Of a stretch of DNA of 27,187 nt, positions 1 through 5,980 are shown piece after piece. Positions within the stretch are counted from its first letter, which is position 1. Each line of letters starts with the position of its first letter. The notes under the pieces were generated by a model that was not told the origin of the DNA, searched no databases, and saw only the letters and a list, made by a program, of their open reading frames with translations. Source of the DNA: Ruminococcoides intestinihominis (GTDB lineage: Bacteria > Bacillota > Clostridia > Oscillospirales > Acutalibacteraceae); contig NZ_JBBMEY010000029.1 of the NCBI RefSeq assembly GCF_040096285.1, positions 1 through 27,187 on the forward strand, given 5' to 3'. A program made the translations under genes and the position numbers.

Positions 1-641
1 TTACTACCATCAGTAGATGTTGCAGTAATTATAGCATTACCTACTTTAAGAGCCTTGACTTTACCATTCTTATCTACAGTAGCAACCTTTGTATTGCTTG
101 ACTTCCAAGTTAATCTCTTATTAGTAGCATTTATAGGAAAAACAGTAGCCTTTAAAGTTGTTGACTTACCATTGTAAAGTGTCTTGCTTGTAGCATTTAG
201 CTTAATAGAACTAACTTTAACTTCAGTTGTTTCTGTTGTAGTAGGTTCTGTAGAACTTTCTATTGTACTACTTTCTGTAGTTGATGAAGAAGGTTCTGTA
301 GAACTTTCTATTGTACTACTTTCTGTAGTTGATGAAGAAGGTTCTGTAGAACTTTCTATTGTACTACTTTCTGTAGTTGATGAAGAAGGCTCTGTAGAAC
401 TTTCTATTGTACTACTTTCTGTAATTGGTGAAGAAGGTTCTGTAGTAATTTCATCAGGTGTTGCTTCATCAGGTGTTGCTTCATCAGATGTACTTATAGT
501 AGATGTTTCAATTTCTTTATCTGTTGGTTCAGATGTTGTAATGTTGGACAAATTGTCCACGTTATCAAATGCAAAATAACTTACACATAATGTGCTTGTA
601 ATGATTGTTGCAACTAATAATAATGATAATAACTTTTTCAT
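1..641 (-). CDS. Secreted Ser/Thr/Glu-rich surface protein with Big_2 domain, 3' end cut off
   Basis: The gene runs off the left edge, so only the first 213 residues are seen. It opens with a clear signal peptide (residues 1 to about 25: MKKLL, then a hydrophobic core), followed by V-D-N-L-S encoded by a parS-like palindrome (codons 28 to 32). A Ser/Thr/Glu/Pro-rich stalk contains four 16-residue repeats. Then comes a bacterial Ig-like domain of the Big_2 type (VSSIKLNATSKTL, then the lysine-rich WKSSNTKVATVDKNGKV strand pattern) reaching the window edge. Start ATG at 641 is preceded by AGAAGG. It lies 47 bp after the toxin gene on the same strand. The function is unknown; such proteins are usually cell-surface adhesins or enzyme carriers. 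The catalytic or anchoring part, if any, is outside the window. Confidence 0.85.
   Translation of the reverse strand, partial: MKKLLSLLLVATIITSTLCVSYFAFDNVDNLSNITTSEPTDKEIETSTISTSDEATPDEATPDEITTEPSSPITESSTIESSTEPSSSTTESSTIESSTEPSSSTTESSTIESSTEPSSSTTESSTIESSTEPTTTETTEVKVSSIKLNATSKTLYNGKSTTLKATVFPINATNKRLTWKSSNTKVATVDKNGKVKALKVGNAIITATSTDGS
244..435. repeat. Four tandem 48-bp repeats in the surface-protein stalk
   Basis: Units start at 244, 292, 340 and 388, exactly 48 bp apart, and are almost identical; a fifth, broken unit begins at 436. Each unit encodes 16 residues (SSSTTESSTIESSTEP) on the minus strand. The near identity suggests recent expansion by slippage or recombination, so the copy number probably varies among strains. 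Confidence 0.95.
544..560. repeat. parS-like palindrome inside surface-protein gene
   Basis: TTGGACAAATTGTCCAC differs from the perfect palindrome GTGGACAAATTGTCCAC by one terminal base. It is read on the minus strand as V-D-N-L-S-N (residues 28 to 33), just after the signal peptide. The same sequence upstream of parA has the same single end mismatch when read on the other strand. The role as a partition site is inferred. Confidence 0.7.
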
Positions 642-687
642 TATAAATACCTTCTTTCAATTCTTAATGCAGTTCTGTTCACTATAT

Positions 688-963
688 TTATAACTTATCT
701 TTATAAATATCTCTTCGATGACCAATATTCAAAATTAAGATAACAATTTTATCATCTTGTATATCAGCTACTAGTCTGTAATCACCAATACGATAACGCC
801 ATTCACCTTTGCGATTAGCAGTTAATCCTTTACCAAATTGTCGAGGATTATCGCAATCAACAAGGTTTTTTTCAATCCAACCTAAAAGTAAAGCTGAAGT
901 TTGTTTATCTAATTTCTTTAATTGTTTAATTGCCCTTTTTGTGTATTCAACGGTGTATTTCAT
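688..963 (-). CDS. RelE/ParE-superfamily toxin (mRNA interferase-like)
   Basis: The 91-residue protein has the compact RelE fold signature: an N-terminal KYTVEYTKRAIKQLKKLDK helix region and the C-terminal WRYRIGDYRLVADI...ILNIGHRRDIYK block shared with the RelE/YoeB/ParE group. Such toxins cut mRNA on the ribosome or, in the ParE branch, inhibit gyrase; the sequence favours RelE. ATG at 963 is preferred over the in-frame TTG at 966 because it overlaps the antitoxin stop by one base (TGATG), the usual coupling in these modules. It sits directly downstream of its antitoxin on the mobile element, where it probably acts as an addiction module. Confidence 0.88.
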   Translation of the reverse strand: MKYTVEYTKRAIKQLKKLDKQTSALLLGWIEKNLVDCDNPRQFGKGLTANRKGEWRYRIGDYRLVADIQDDKIVILILNIGHRRDIYKDKL

Positions 964-1184
964 CAATCTAGTCCTAACATTTTCTTTACTTCTTCGTGAC
1001 TATAAGTAACTGGGTCAGCCTTATATTCATTCATTGATTCCTTATATGCTGATAGGTCAATTTCATCTTCAATTCGTTCAATAACAGCTTGACGGAATAG
1101 TTCAGAAATGCTTACATTATTAATTTCAGCATACTTTTTAATTAACTTTGTATCTTCATCATTTAATCTTAGAGAAATAGTCAT
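963..1184 (-). CDS. RelB/DUF6290-like antitoxin
   Basis: A 73-residue protein starting MTISLRLNDED, a ribbon-helix-helix N-terminus (beta strand ISLRL, then helices with KLIKKYAEINNVSISELFRQAVIERI) typical of DNA-binding antitoxins. The C-terminal half (about residues 45 to 73) is acidic and probably wraps the toxin. The start at 1184 is chosen over the TTG at 1193 because AAGGAGG lies nine bases before the ATG. The pair is preceded by a consensus promoter overlaid by a palindrome, fitting autoregulation. Overlap with the toxin stop/start is one base. Confidence 0.88.
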   Translation of the reverse strand: MTISLRLNDEDTKLIKKYAEINNVSISELFRQAVIERIEDEIDLSAYKESMNEYKADPVTYSHEEVKKMLGLD

Positions 1185-1200
1185 AATATACAACCTCCTT

Positions 1201-1238
1201 ATGTATTACATTGTAATACATAAATTATGATAAGTCAA
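1201..1238 (-). promoter_or_regulatory. Promoter and palindromic operator of the toxin-antitoxin pair
   Basis: A minus-strand promoter is seen: TTGACT at 1238 to 1233, a 17-bp spacer, and TACAAT at 1215 to 1210. The -10 lies inside a perfect 21-bp inverted repeat (ATGTATTAC centred on 1211, positions 1201 to 1221). Antitoxin binding there would block RNA polymerase. The palindrome is directly visible; its use as an operator is inferred from family behaviour. Confidence 0.8.
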
Positions 1239-1293
1239 TACATTTTATCAAAAATATTATAAAAATTTAAAATAATTTTATTCAATAAAAATA

Positions 1294-1692
1294 TTATTGA
1301 TTAATATTTTTTTCAAATGCTAATTTCAACTTTAATTGCTCATCTTCATCAGTTAATTGTGACAAGAATAACTTAAAGAATTTTAAATCTTTAGAGTCTG
1401 GATACTTATTAGTAATTTCAAGATAATTATTAACATATATCTCAATTAAGTCTTTTCTGTTTTCAGTATCAGCAATAATAATATCTGTAATTAATAAGTG
1501 CATATCTTTTGCATATAATTTAGAACTTTCTCTACTGATTCTAAATGCTGTAATATATATGTTTGGAAACATAATTCTTAATTCTTGATTAATATCAGTT
1601 AAAGCTAAATTACCTTTTAGTATTTGCTCTTTAATTAGCGTTAGCAACATATTATTTGCTTGTTCTAATTCATATGGATGATAATATTTCAT
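1294..1692 (-). CDS. Hypothetical protein, 132 aa
   Basis: No family is recognised. The protein is soluble, charged and probably largely helical, with no signal peptide or membrane segment; it begins MKYYHPYELEQANN. ATG at 1692 has AGGAGG six bases upstream, and that ribosome binding site is made of the last codons (AGG AGG TAA) of the 30-residue ORF before it, so the two are translationally coupled. It is the last gene of the membrane-protein series before the toxin-antitoxin pair. Confidence 0.7.
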   Translation of the reverse strand: MKYYHPYELEQANNMLLTLIKEQILKGNLALTDINQELRIMFPNIYITAFRISRESSKLYAKDMHLLITDIIIADTENRKDLIEIYVNNYLEITNKYPDSKDLKFFKLFLSQLTDEDEQLKLKLAFEKNINQ

Positions 1693-1696
1693 AAAA

Positions 1697-1789
1697 TTAC
1701 CTCCTATTTGAACTTGACAACAATGACATTAATGTAATTCCGACTAATGCTCCAATGATTATACCAATTAATAATCCTAAGAAAAACAT
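1697..1789 (-). CDS. 30-residue single-pass membrane peptide (DUF3789-like)
   Basis: The peptide MFFLGLLIGIIIGALVGITL plus MSLLSSSNRR is one hydrophobic glycine-zipper-like helix (residues 2 to about 24) with a short polar, basic tail. This resembles the very small DUF3789-type membrane proteins found on Clostridia mobile elements. AAGGGAAG lies upstream of ATG 1789 and the stop codon overlaps the next gene's ribosome binding site. The length is below usual ORF cut-offs. Function unknown. Confidence 0.65.
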   Translation of the reverse strand: MFFLGLLIGIIIGALVGITLMSLLSSSNRR

Positions 1790-1807
1790 ACTATTTACTT
1801 CCCTTCA

Positions 1808-1839
1808 ATAAAAAAGCAGGAAGTAAAAACTTCCTGCTT
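1808..1839 (-). terminator. Intrinsic terminator inside the membrane-gene series
   Basis: An 11-bp perfect stem (AAGCAGGAAGT at 1814 to 1824 with its complement at 1829 to 1839, loop AAAA) is followed on the minus strand by a run of T at 1815 to 1810. It lies 4 bases after the 1844 to 2269 gene and before the 30-residue ORF, for which no separate promoter was found, so it may attenuate rather than end the operon. Confidence 0.85.
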
Positions 1840-1843
1840 AAAA

Positions 1844-2269
1844 TTAATGCGATGGCTTAAGAACATATTTGGTTGTTGATGGTTTGATGATATATCCTTG
1901 CTTGTCTAATTCATTAATATCAAACTTACTTACTTCTTCATCATCACCAATGAATGAAAAAATGCTATCCGTTATTCTATCATATCTGTCATTATAACTT
2001 TTAACTTCATCATAGTTAGACATCATCATAGTAACTCTTTTTGATAAGTCAGATTTAGTTGTCAGTAATCTATCATAGTTATTAGTTGTATATGTATAAC
2101 AACCAATGAAATAAGCAATACTTACAATACACATTATAATACCGATAACGATACCACCAACATTACGCTGAACTTTGTTATCAACCACTTTTCCCTTTGC
2201 TTTTGAAACTATAAGAATAATTCCTACAATCAAAAGTGCAATAGCAATAATAATACATAAATACTTCAT
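1844..2269 (-). CDS. Two-span membrane protein, unknown function
   Basis: The 141-residue protein has two membrane helices (about 3 to 22 and 38 to 58) separated by a basic loop, then a polar C-terminal domain of about 80 residues beginning YTTNNYDRLLTTKSDLSKRV, likely helical. Start 2269 is preferred because AAAGGAG ends seven bases before it; the ATG at 2275, which overlaps the previous stop as ATGA, is only one base from that site. Not recognised as a known family. Coupled to the upstream gene. Confidence 0.7.
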   Translation of the reverse strand: MKYLCIIIAIALLIVGIILIVSKAKGKVVDNKVQRNVGGIVIGIIMCIVSIAYFIGCYTYTTNNYDRLLTTKSDLSKRVTMMMSNYDEVKSYNDRYDRITDSIFSFIGDDEEVSKFDINELDKQGYIIKPSTTKYVLKPSH

Positions 2270-2271
2270 TT

Positions 2272-2712
2272 TCATTCTCCTTTAATATTCATATTAATTT
2301 CAATTTTCTTCTGTAGTTCTTTACCGGTTAGTTCCTCTGACATATCTTTCCTAGGTTTTATATTACGCAAATTAGGAAAAACCTTATACTTGCCAATAAG
2401 TTCACAAGGATAGACATTAAGTTGTTTATGTGATATTTTGCATAGTCTAATCTTACTATATTTCTTCATCAAAACAATAAGATTCCTATTGTGGATATTC
2501 TTAAATAATACAACTTGCTTAGTGTGAGTGGATAAAAAGCCATAAAACCTATATTCGGATAAATTGAGGTTCTTTTCAATTATGTACTCAATCATATCCG
2601 ATGGAATATCAAATATTTCTGACATTCCGGTATTAGTTGCTAACGAGTTGACAAGTGATATTAACTTGTCTTTGTGGTTGTTATAATTATTACCTACAAT
2701 CTTAAAATTCAT
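2272..2712 (-). CDS. Hypothetical soluble protein, 146 aa
   Basis: No family is recognised. It has no membrane segment or signal peptide. The centre (about residues 50 to 115) alternates hydrophobic and basic strands (YRFYGFLSTHTKQVVLFKN...LIVLMKKYSKIRLCKI), which suggests a small beta-rich fold. ATG at 2712 has AGGAGG five bases upstream. Its stop overlaps the next ORF's first possible ATG. It is the only clearly soluble member among the surrounding membrane genes. Confidence 0.7.
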   Translation of the reverse strand: MNFKIVGNNYNNHKDKLISLVNSLATNTGMSEIFDIPSDMIEYIIEKNLNLSEYRFYGFLSTHTKQVVLFKNIHNRNLIVLMKKYSKIRLCKISHKQLNVYPCELIGKYKVFPNLRNIKPRKDMSEELTGKELQKKIEINMNIKGE

Positions 2713-2749
2713 TTTTACCTCCTAAATCAAATGGAATGTTAAGTCTTTC

Positions 2750-3073
2750 TTAATTACTAAAAAATGCACAAACCAATTTAAAAACAAAAAACCAAATGAA
2801 TACTAACAAAATGCCTAGAAAAATTTGACCCCACCAAGCCAAAGTACTAAAGAAGAATAAATATATAATTCCAGCAGGTAAGGAACAAATAGTTATTACC
2901 CATATAAAAATTGCAGTTATTGTTTTAAAAATCTTTATAGCTGTACTACTGTAAATTTCATCTCTTGCTCTTGCAAGAAGGCAAGAAATACCTAAAATAG
3001 TAATAAAAATAGCTATTATACAATAGATTATTTCCTTAATGTGGCTTGTTAAAAAGTTAATTATATTGCTCAT
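2750..3073 (-). CDS. Three-span membrane protein, unknown function
   Basis: The 107-residue protein is almost all membrane: hydrophobic segments at about 13 to 34, 48 to 75 and 82 to 104, with a short basic loop LLARARDE between the first two. Start MSNIINF at 3073 is chosen because AAAGGAAA precedes it and because the ATG overlaps the stop of the 38-residue ORF (ATGA). An upstream in-frame extension would read through that small ORF's hairpin region. No family recognised. Confidence 0.7.
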   Translation of the reverse strand: MSNIINFLTSHIKEIIYCIIAIFITILGISCLLARARDEIYSSTAIKIFKTITAIFIWVITICSLPAGIIYLFFFSTLAWWGQIFLGILLVFIWFFVFKLVCAFFSN

Positions 3074-3186
3074 AAAAACATTTCCTTTCTTGCCTTGTAG
3101 CAAGTGCAAAGTACACTTGCTACAATAATTCTCAACTTACTTTGAATAACACTTATAATAGTAAATACTAAAAAAACAAAAATCAT
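3070..3186 (-). CDS. 38-residue membrane peptide
   Basis: AAGGAG stands eight bases before ATG 3186. The peptide starts MIFVFLVFTIISVIQSKLRI, a short hydrophobic helix, then has a Cys-containing stretch (VASVLCTCYKARK). Its TGA overlaps the ATG of the next membrane gene by four bases (ATGA), a strong sign of real translation. The second half contains an 11-bp inverted repeat (3096 to 3124). Not recognised. Confidence 0.55.
   Translation of the reverse strand: MIFVFLVFTIISVIQSKLRIIVASVLCTCYKARKEMFL
3096..3124. repeat. Inverted repeat within the small ORF
   Basis: TGTAGCAAGTG at 3096 to 3106 is perfectly complementary to CACTTGCTACA at 3114 to 3124, with a 7-base spacer. No T-run follows on either strand, so it is not an intrinsic terminator. 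It lies just before the ribosome binding site of the 3073 gene and could affect that gene's translation or be a protein-binding site. Confidence 0.6.
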
Positions 3187-3198
3187 ATTTAACTCTCC

Positions 3199-3714
3199 TT
3201 ATCTTTCATCAATGTTGTATCCTTTAGGAACAACAAATCTCGAATGTTTTGTTGCATCTTCTTTTAATAAACCGAAAAAATCAATATTTAACAACTTAAA
3301 TTCGATTGATTTTTGCTTTTCTAAAGGAATTCTATATTTATAATATTCAAGATAACATTTTTTGACTGAATCTTTCTTAAAAACACAATAATCTTGTTTT
3401 TGTTGTATGGTAATTATGTTTTCTTTTTTATCTTTATATGTATAACAATAATTATCATTCTTTGTATGTTTTAAAGATATTAATGTTATTTTCTCAGTGG
3501 TGAATTCTTCTGTTCTGTTGTTACCACAATCTATTGTATATATAACACTGAATATTGCTACAATAAAAAATGGAATAAGCATTATTGGTAGTATTTTGTA
3601 TGCAATTATAGAAGAAATTGATTCAGCAACTTCATTAAAATATCCGTTGAAACTTAAAATGGTACCTACCACTATTAATGCTATCATTATTAGAATAATA
3701 ATTATTAGTAACAT
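3199..3714 (-). CDS. Two-span membrane protein with soluble C-terminal domain
   Basis: The 171-residue protein has an N-terminal hydrophobic helix (1 to 19), a second at about 40 to 61, and a C-terminal polar domain of about 110 residues with several Tyr and Cys residues (YCYTYKD, QDYCVFKK, KKCYLEYYKY). ATG 3714 is preferred over TTG 3717: it has AAGGAGG eight bases upstream and overlaps the exonuclease stop by one base (TGATG). No known family was recognised; topology suggests the C-terminal domain is on one face of the membrane. Confidence 0.72.
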   Translation of the reverse strand: MLLIIIILIMIALIVVGTILSFNGYFNEVAESISSIIAYKILPIMLIPFFIVAIFSVIYTIDCGNNRTEEFTTEKITLISLKHTKNDNYCYTYKDKKENIITIQQKQDYCVFKKDSVKKCYLEYYKYRIPLEKQKSIEFKLLNIDFFGLLKEDATKHSRFVVPKGYNIDER

Positions 3715-4241
3715 CAATATTCCTCCTTGTTTTCTTGTAACTGTTGGTAACAGAATAAAGTTGCTCTACAATCAGATAAACTGTTATGAGCGTTATCTTC
3801 GCCCCAATCGTAGTTATAGTAATCAGCACAAGTGGTTAGTTTCTGCCACTTGTAGCAACCATAGTTTTCACTCCATTCACCGTACACTTCTGCGAAATCA
3901 AGCATAACATCAACTACTTCGGCTTTCTTATTTTCAATCCCAACAGAAGAAAGAAAATCTAAATCAAATTGCGTATTATAACCAACAATTTTATCTGCTG
4001 AATTGATAATGTTAATTAACTCCTGCTTAAACTCTAAAATACTTGGCTTATTTGATACCATTTCCGGAGTAATGCCATTCACTGCCATTGCTTCATCCCA
4101 TCGTGTAGTTAATAATGGTTTTACAAATTCGTCGAAAAGTGTATTCCCATTATTGTCTATGATTGATACTTGTAATAATTCATCAACTATTGGGTCAAGA
4201 CCAGTAGTTTCTGTGTCAATTACAATATATCTGTTATCCAT
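3714..4241 (-). CDS. DnaQ-like 3'-5' exonuclease (DEDD superfamily)
   Basis: The 175-residue protein is a stand-alone exonuclease domain. Exo I is VIDTETTGLD (residues 7 to 16, with the metal-binding Asp and Glu), Exo II is NTQFDLDFL near residue 90, and Exo III is HNSLSDCRAT near residue 155 (DEDDh type with the His and Asp visible). Relatives include the epsilon proofreading subunit of DNA polymerase III, RNase T and phage or plasmid exonucleases. AAGGAGG precedes ATG 4241. Carried on the element between the SpoVG-like gene and the membrane-protein series; its role there is unknown. Confidence 0.9.
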   Translation of the reverse strand: MDNRYIVIDTETTGLDPIVDELLQVSIIDNNGNTLFDEFVKPLLTTRWDEAMAVNGITPEMVSNKPSILEFKQELINIINSADKIVGYNTQFDLDFLSSVGIENKKAEVVDVMLDFAEVYGEWSENYGCYKWQKLTTCADYYNYDWGEDNAHNSLSDCRATLFCYQQLQENKEEY

Positions 4242-4280
4242 CTTAATTAAACCTCCTTTTTTAACTACTAGTTTTACCTG

Positions 4281-4535
4281 TTATTTTTCTTCCTTTTTCA
4301 ATTTAAAAAAAATTGCTTTTTTAATTCTTTTGTACAGTTCAGAGTCTGGCAATATGTTATATTGCCTTCTAGCTAATGCTCGCTCTGAGCAAGGAAAGAT
4401 AAGCCTTATATCAGACTTTCCATCAGCAACAACTCTTATATCATTAATAATAAGTTCGTTATCTAAAGTTACACTAGCAATAGCAATATACTTGCTATTA
4501 TTAATAAATCTTATTCTTGTAGAAGTTATATCCAT
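4281..4535 (-). CDS. SpoVG-family protein
   Basis: The 84-residue protein follows SpoVG closely at the N-terminus: MDITSTRIRFINNSKYIAIAS aligns with the MEITDVRIR...KAIVSI start of SpoVG, followed by a V-x-L-D-x-E-hydrophobic strand and the IxDIRVV motif. SpoVG proteins bind nucleic acid and modulate septation, capsule or virulence gene expression; copies on mobile elements are common. AAAGGAGA precedes the ATG by six bases. It lies between parB and the exonuclease and may regulate the element's own genes (inference). Confidence 0.82.
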   Translation of the reverse strand: MDITSTRIRFINNSKYIAIASVTLDNELIINDIRVVADGKSDIRLIFPCSERALARRQYNILPDSELYKRIKKAIFFKLKKEEK

Positions 4536-4559
4536 TATTTTTCTCCTTTATAAAATTTG

Positions 4560-4589
4560 AAGTGGTGGGTACTCTTGTATCCACCACTT
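4560..4589. terminator. Strong hairpin between parB and the SpoVG-like gene
   Basis: A 13-bp stem with one G-U pair (AAGTGGTGGGTAC at 4560 to 4572, complement at 4577 to 4589, loop TCTT). On the plus strand it is followed by only a few T; on the minus strand, the direction of the genes, CAAATTTTAT follows. It is a possible weak terminator or an mRNA-processing hairpin at the end of the parAB transcript. Confidence 0.5.
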
Positions 4590-4612
4590 TTAGGGATTAA
4601 ATAACTTGTGCT

Positions 4613-5980
4613 TTAGTGCAAGTAATTATAAGCTTCAACAATCTGCGTAATATCATAATTGTTCTTAATATATTCTCTTACTAAATCATAAATATTAACA
4701 AGGGAAATGAACTTATTATAATTCTTGCTAGAAAAAGAAATATAAGTGCCATCAGAATTAATATTGATTTCGTTGATTGTTTCATCAAACTTAGAATAAC
4801 ATAATAATTTAGTTACTTCTTTTTTGGAGTAAAAGTTACAAATATAACTATCAACATGAGTTACACTAATAACTAATTCAATTAAGTTATCTTCAAGTGT
4901 ATTTACTCTAGTTCTACCTGTATTTTCAACTTGTAACGTGGACAAATTGTCCACATCGTCCTCGTCTTCGCTATCAATATCTGAAATATTTGTTTCTGAG
5001 TTCTGTGTTTTTTCCTTTTCGGAAAAAATTTCCTCATTTTTAATGGTAGTATCACTTGATTTTGTAGAGGAATGTTCAACTTGTTCAGTAGATAAGTTGT
5101 CCTCGTTTTCAATAGGGTTAGTATCAAAATTCTTTTCTACTTTGTCTATAACTTTTTTACTACTAATAGAAGTATTACTTGACTTCTCTGAAGCTTGTTC
5201 AACTTGTTCTGTGGACAAATTGTCCACATCTTTAAGTTGAGGAGTACCAACAGAAGAAAAAACACCTTTTAAGATAGCTTCATAATCAGCAGGATTATCT
5301 TTGATTAACCTTGCTTTTTCCGTTGTAATTTTACAATCACTTGCGTGATTAATTAGATATGTAAATACCTCACCTTGTTCCTTATCAGTGAGGTAGGAAA
5401 GTTCAACACCTGCGATTAGTGGAATACTACCACCATCAACTCTACTTAACAATGGTTTGATTAGGTGGGTTAATCGTATGTAACGATAAACTTTCTTTCT
5501 GCTCAAATTACTTTCGTTTGCAATTACTTTAATAGCACTATTAGTTGTTTTACTTAATAGTTCTTCTTTCCTTTTAAATGCAAATGCAAGTTCGGATGGC
5601 AAGTAATCATTATTTCTTTCTGTGTTAGTATCAATAATAATCAATTCTTTTTCGTCAGCAGAAAGATTACTCTTAATTATGCATTTGACAGTTTTAAGTC
5701 CTGCTAATTCACAAGCTCTCTTTCTGTGCCGACCTGCTAGCAAGTCATACATATCTGAGTTATCTTTTGATTGTGTAACAACACAAGGGTCAAGCTGACC
5801 GTTGCGTTTGATACTGTCAACCAGTGTATTGATAGTATCCTCGTGGATAATAAACGGTTGCTCAGATATTTCTCTAATCTTATCTATCGGAATATCAACA
5901 ATAGTATTTTCACTCATACTATTGTTTGCAACATCTTGTTCCGTTATTGCAAAGCTAAGTGATTGCTTTTTAATATTCAT
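4613..5980 (-). CDS. parB: ParB-family partition protein with parS-encoding linker
   Basis: The 455-residue protein has the ParB/Spo0J N-terminal domain (about 25 to 125): IPIDKI, the NGQLDPCVV segment, the CTP-binding GRHRKRACELAGL motif (residues 83 to 95) and TERNNDYLPSELAFAFKRK (box II, 120 to 138). An HTH region follows (about 145 to 230: NESNLSRKKVYRYIRLTHLI). Residues 240 to 370 form a long acidic Ser/Thr/Glu linker holding three copies of (V/E)DNLST(E/L)QVE at about 252, 293 and 343; the first and third are encoded by perfect 17-bp palindromes. A C-terminal domain of about 85 residues ends the protein. It overlaps parA by one base (TAATG), so the two are coupled. ParB normally loads at parS and drives segregation with ParA. 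Confidence 0.92.
   Translation of the reverse strand: MNIKKQSLSFAITEQDVANNSMSENTIVDIPIDKIREISEQPFIIHEDTINTLVDSIKRNGQLDPCVVTQSKDNSDMYDLLAGRHRKRACELAGLKTVKCIIKSNLSADEKELIIIDTNTERNNDYLPSELAFAFKRKEELLSKTTNSAIKVIANESNLSRKKVYRYIRLTHLIKPLLSRVDGGSIPLIAGVELSYLTDKEQGEVFTYLINHASDCKITTEKARLIKDNPADYEAILKGVFSSVGTPQLKDVDNLSTEQVEQASEKSSNTSISSKKVIDKVEKNFDTNPIENEDNLSTEQVEHSSTKSSDTTIKNEEIFSEKEKTQNSETNISDIDSEDEDDVDNLSTLQVENTGRTRVNTLEDNLIELVISVTHVDSYICNFYSKKEVTKLLCYSKFDETINEININSDGTYISFSSKNYNKFISLVNIYDLVREYIKNNYDITQIVEAYNYLH
4938..4954. repeat. Perfect parS-like palindrome in parB (site 1)
   Basis: GTGGACAAATTGTCCAC is a perfect inverted repeat around one central base. On the minus strand it is read as GTG GAC AAT TTG TCC AC, giving V-D-N-L-S-T at residues 343 to 348 of ParB. 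Confidence 0.8.
5088..5104. repeat. Degenerate parS-like copy in parB
   Basis: GTAGATAAGTTGTCCTC matches the palindrome at 13 of 17 positions. The peptide E-D-N-L-S-T-E-Q-V-E is kept but the DNA symmetry is lost. It may be a decayed site, or a sign that the peptide repeat has some role of its own. Confidence 0.55.
5211..5227. repeat. Perfect parS-like palindrome in parB (site 2)
   Basis: GTGGACAAATTGTCCAC again, identical to the copy at 4938 and followed by the same ATC. It encodes V-D-N-L-S-T at residues 252 to 257 of ParB. It is 273 bp, exactly 91 codons, from the other perfect copy. Confidence 0.8.

Noticed and set aside
244..435. Possible CRISPR array
   Set aside because: Units are contiguous 48-bp copies with no unique spacers and lie inside a reading frame.
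184..579. Plus-strand ORF of 131 aa with Val/Ser-rich repeats
   Set aside because: It is the antisense reading of the 48-bp repeats. The minus strand has a start codon with a binding site, a signal peptide and a Big_2 domain; the plus strand has none of these.
4003..4560. Plus-strand ORF of 185 aa
   Set aside because: It runs antisense across the DnaQ-like and SpoVG-like genes, both of which show family motifs; it has no convincing start site.
4938..5227. V-D-N-L-S repeats as a purely protein-level linker repeat
   Set aside because: The same 17-bp palindrome also occurs noncoding before parA and in an unrelated surface gene, so a DNA-level role is favoured, though the degenerate copy keeps this option open.
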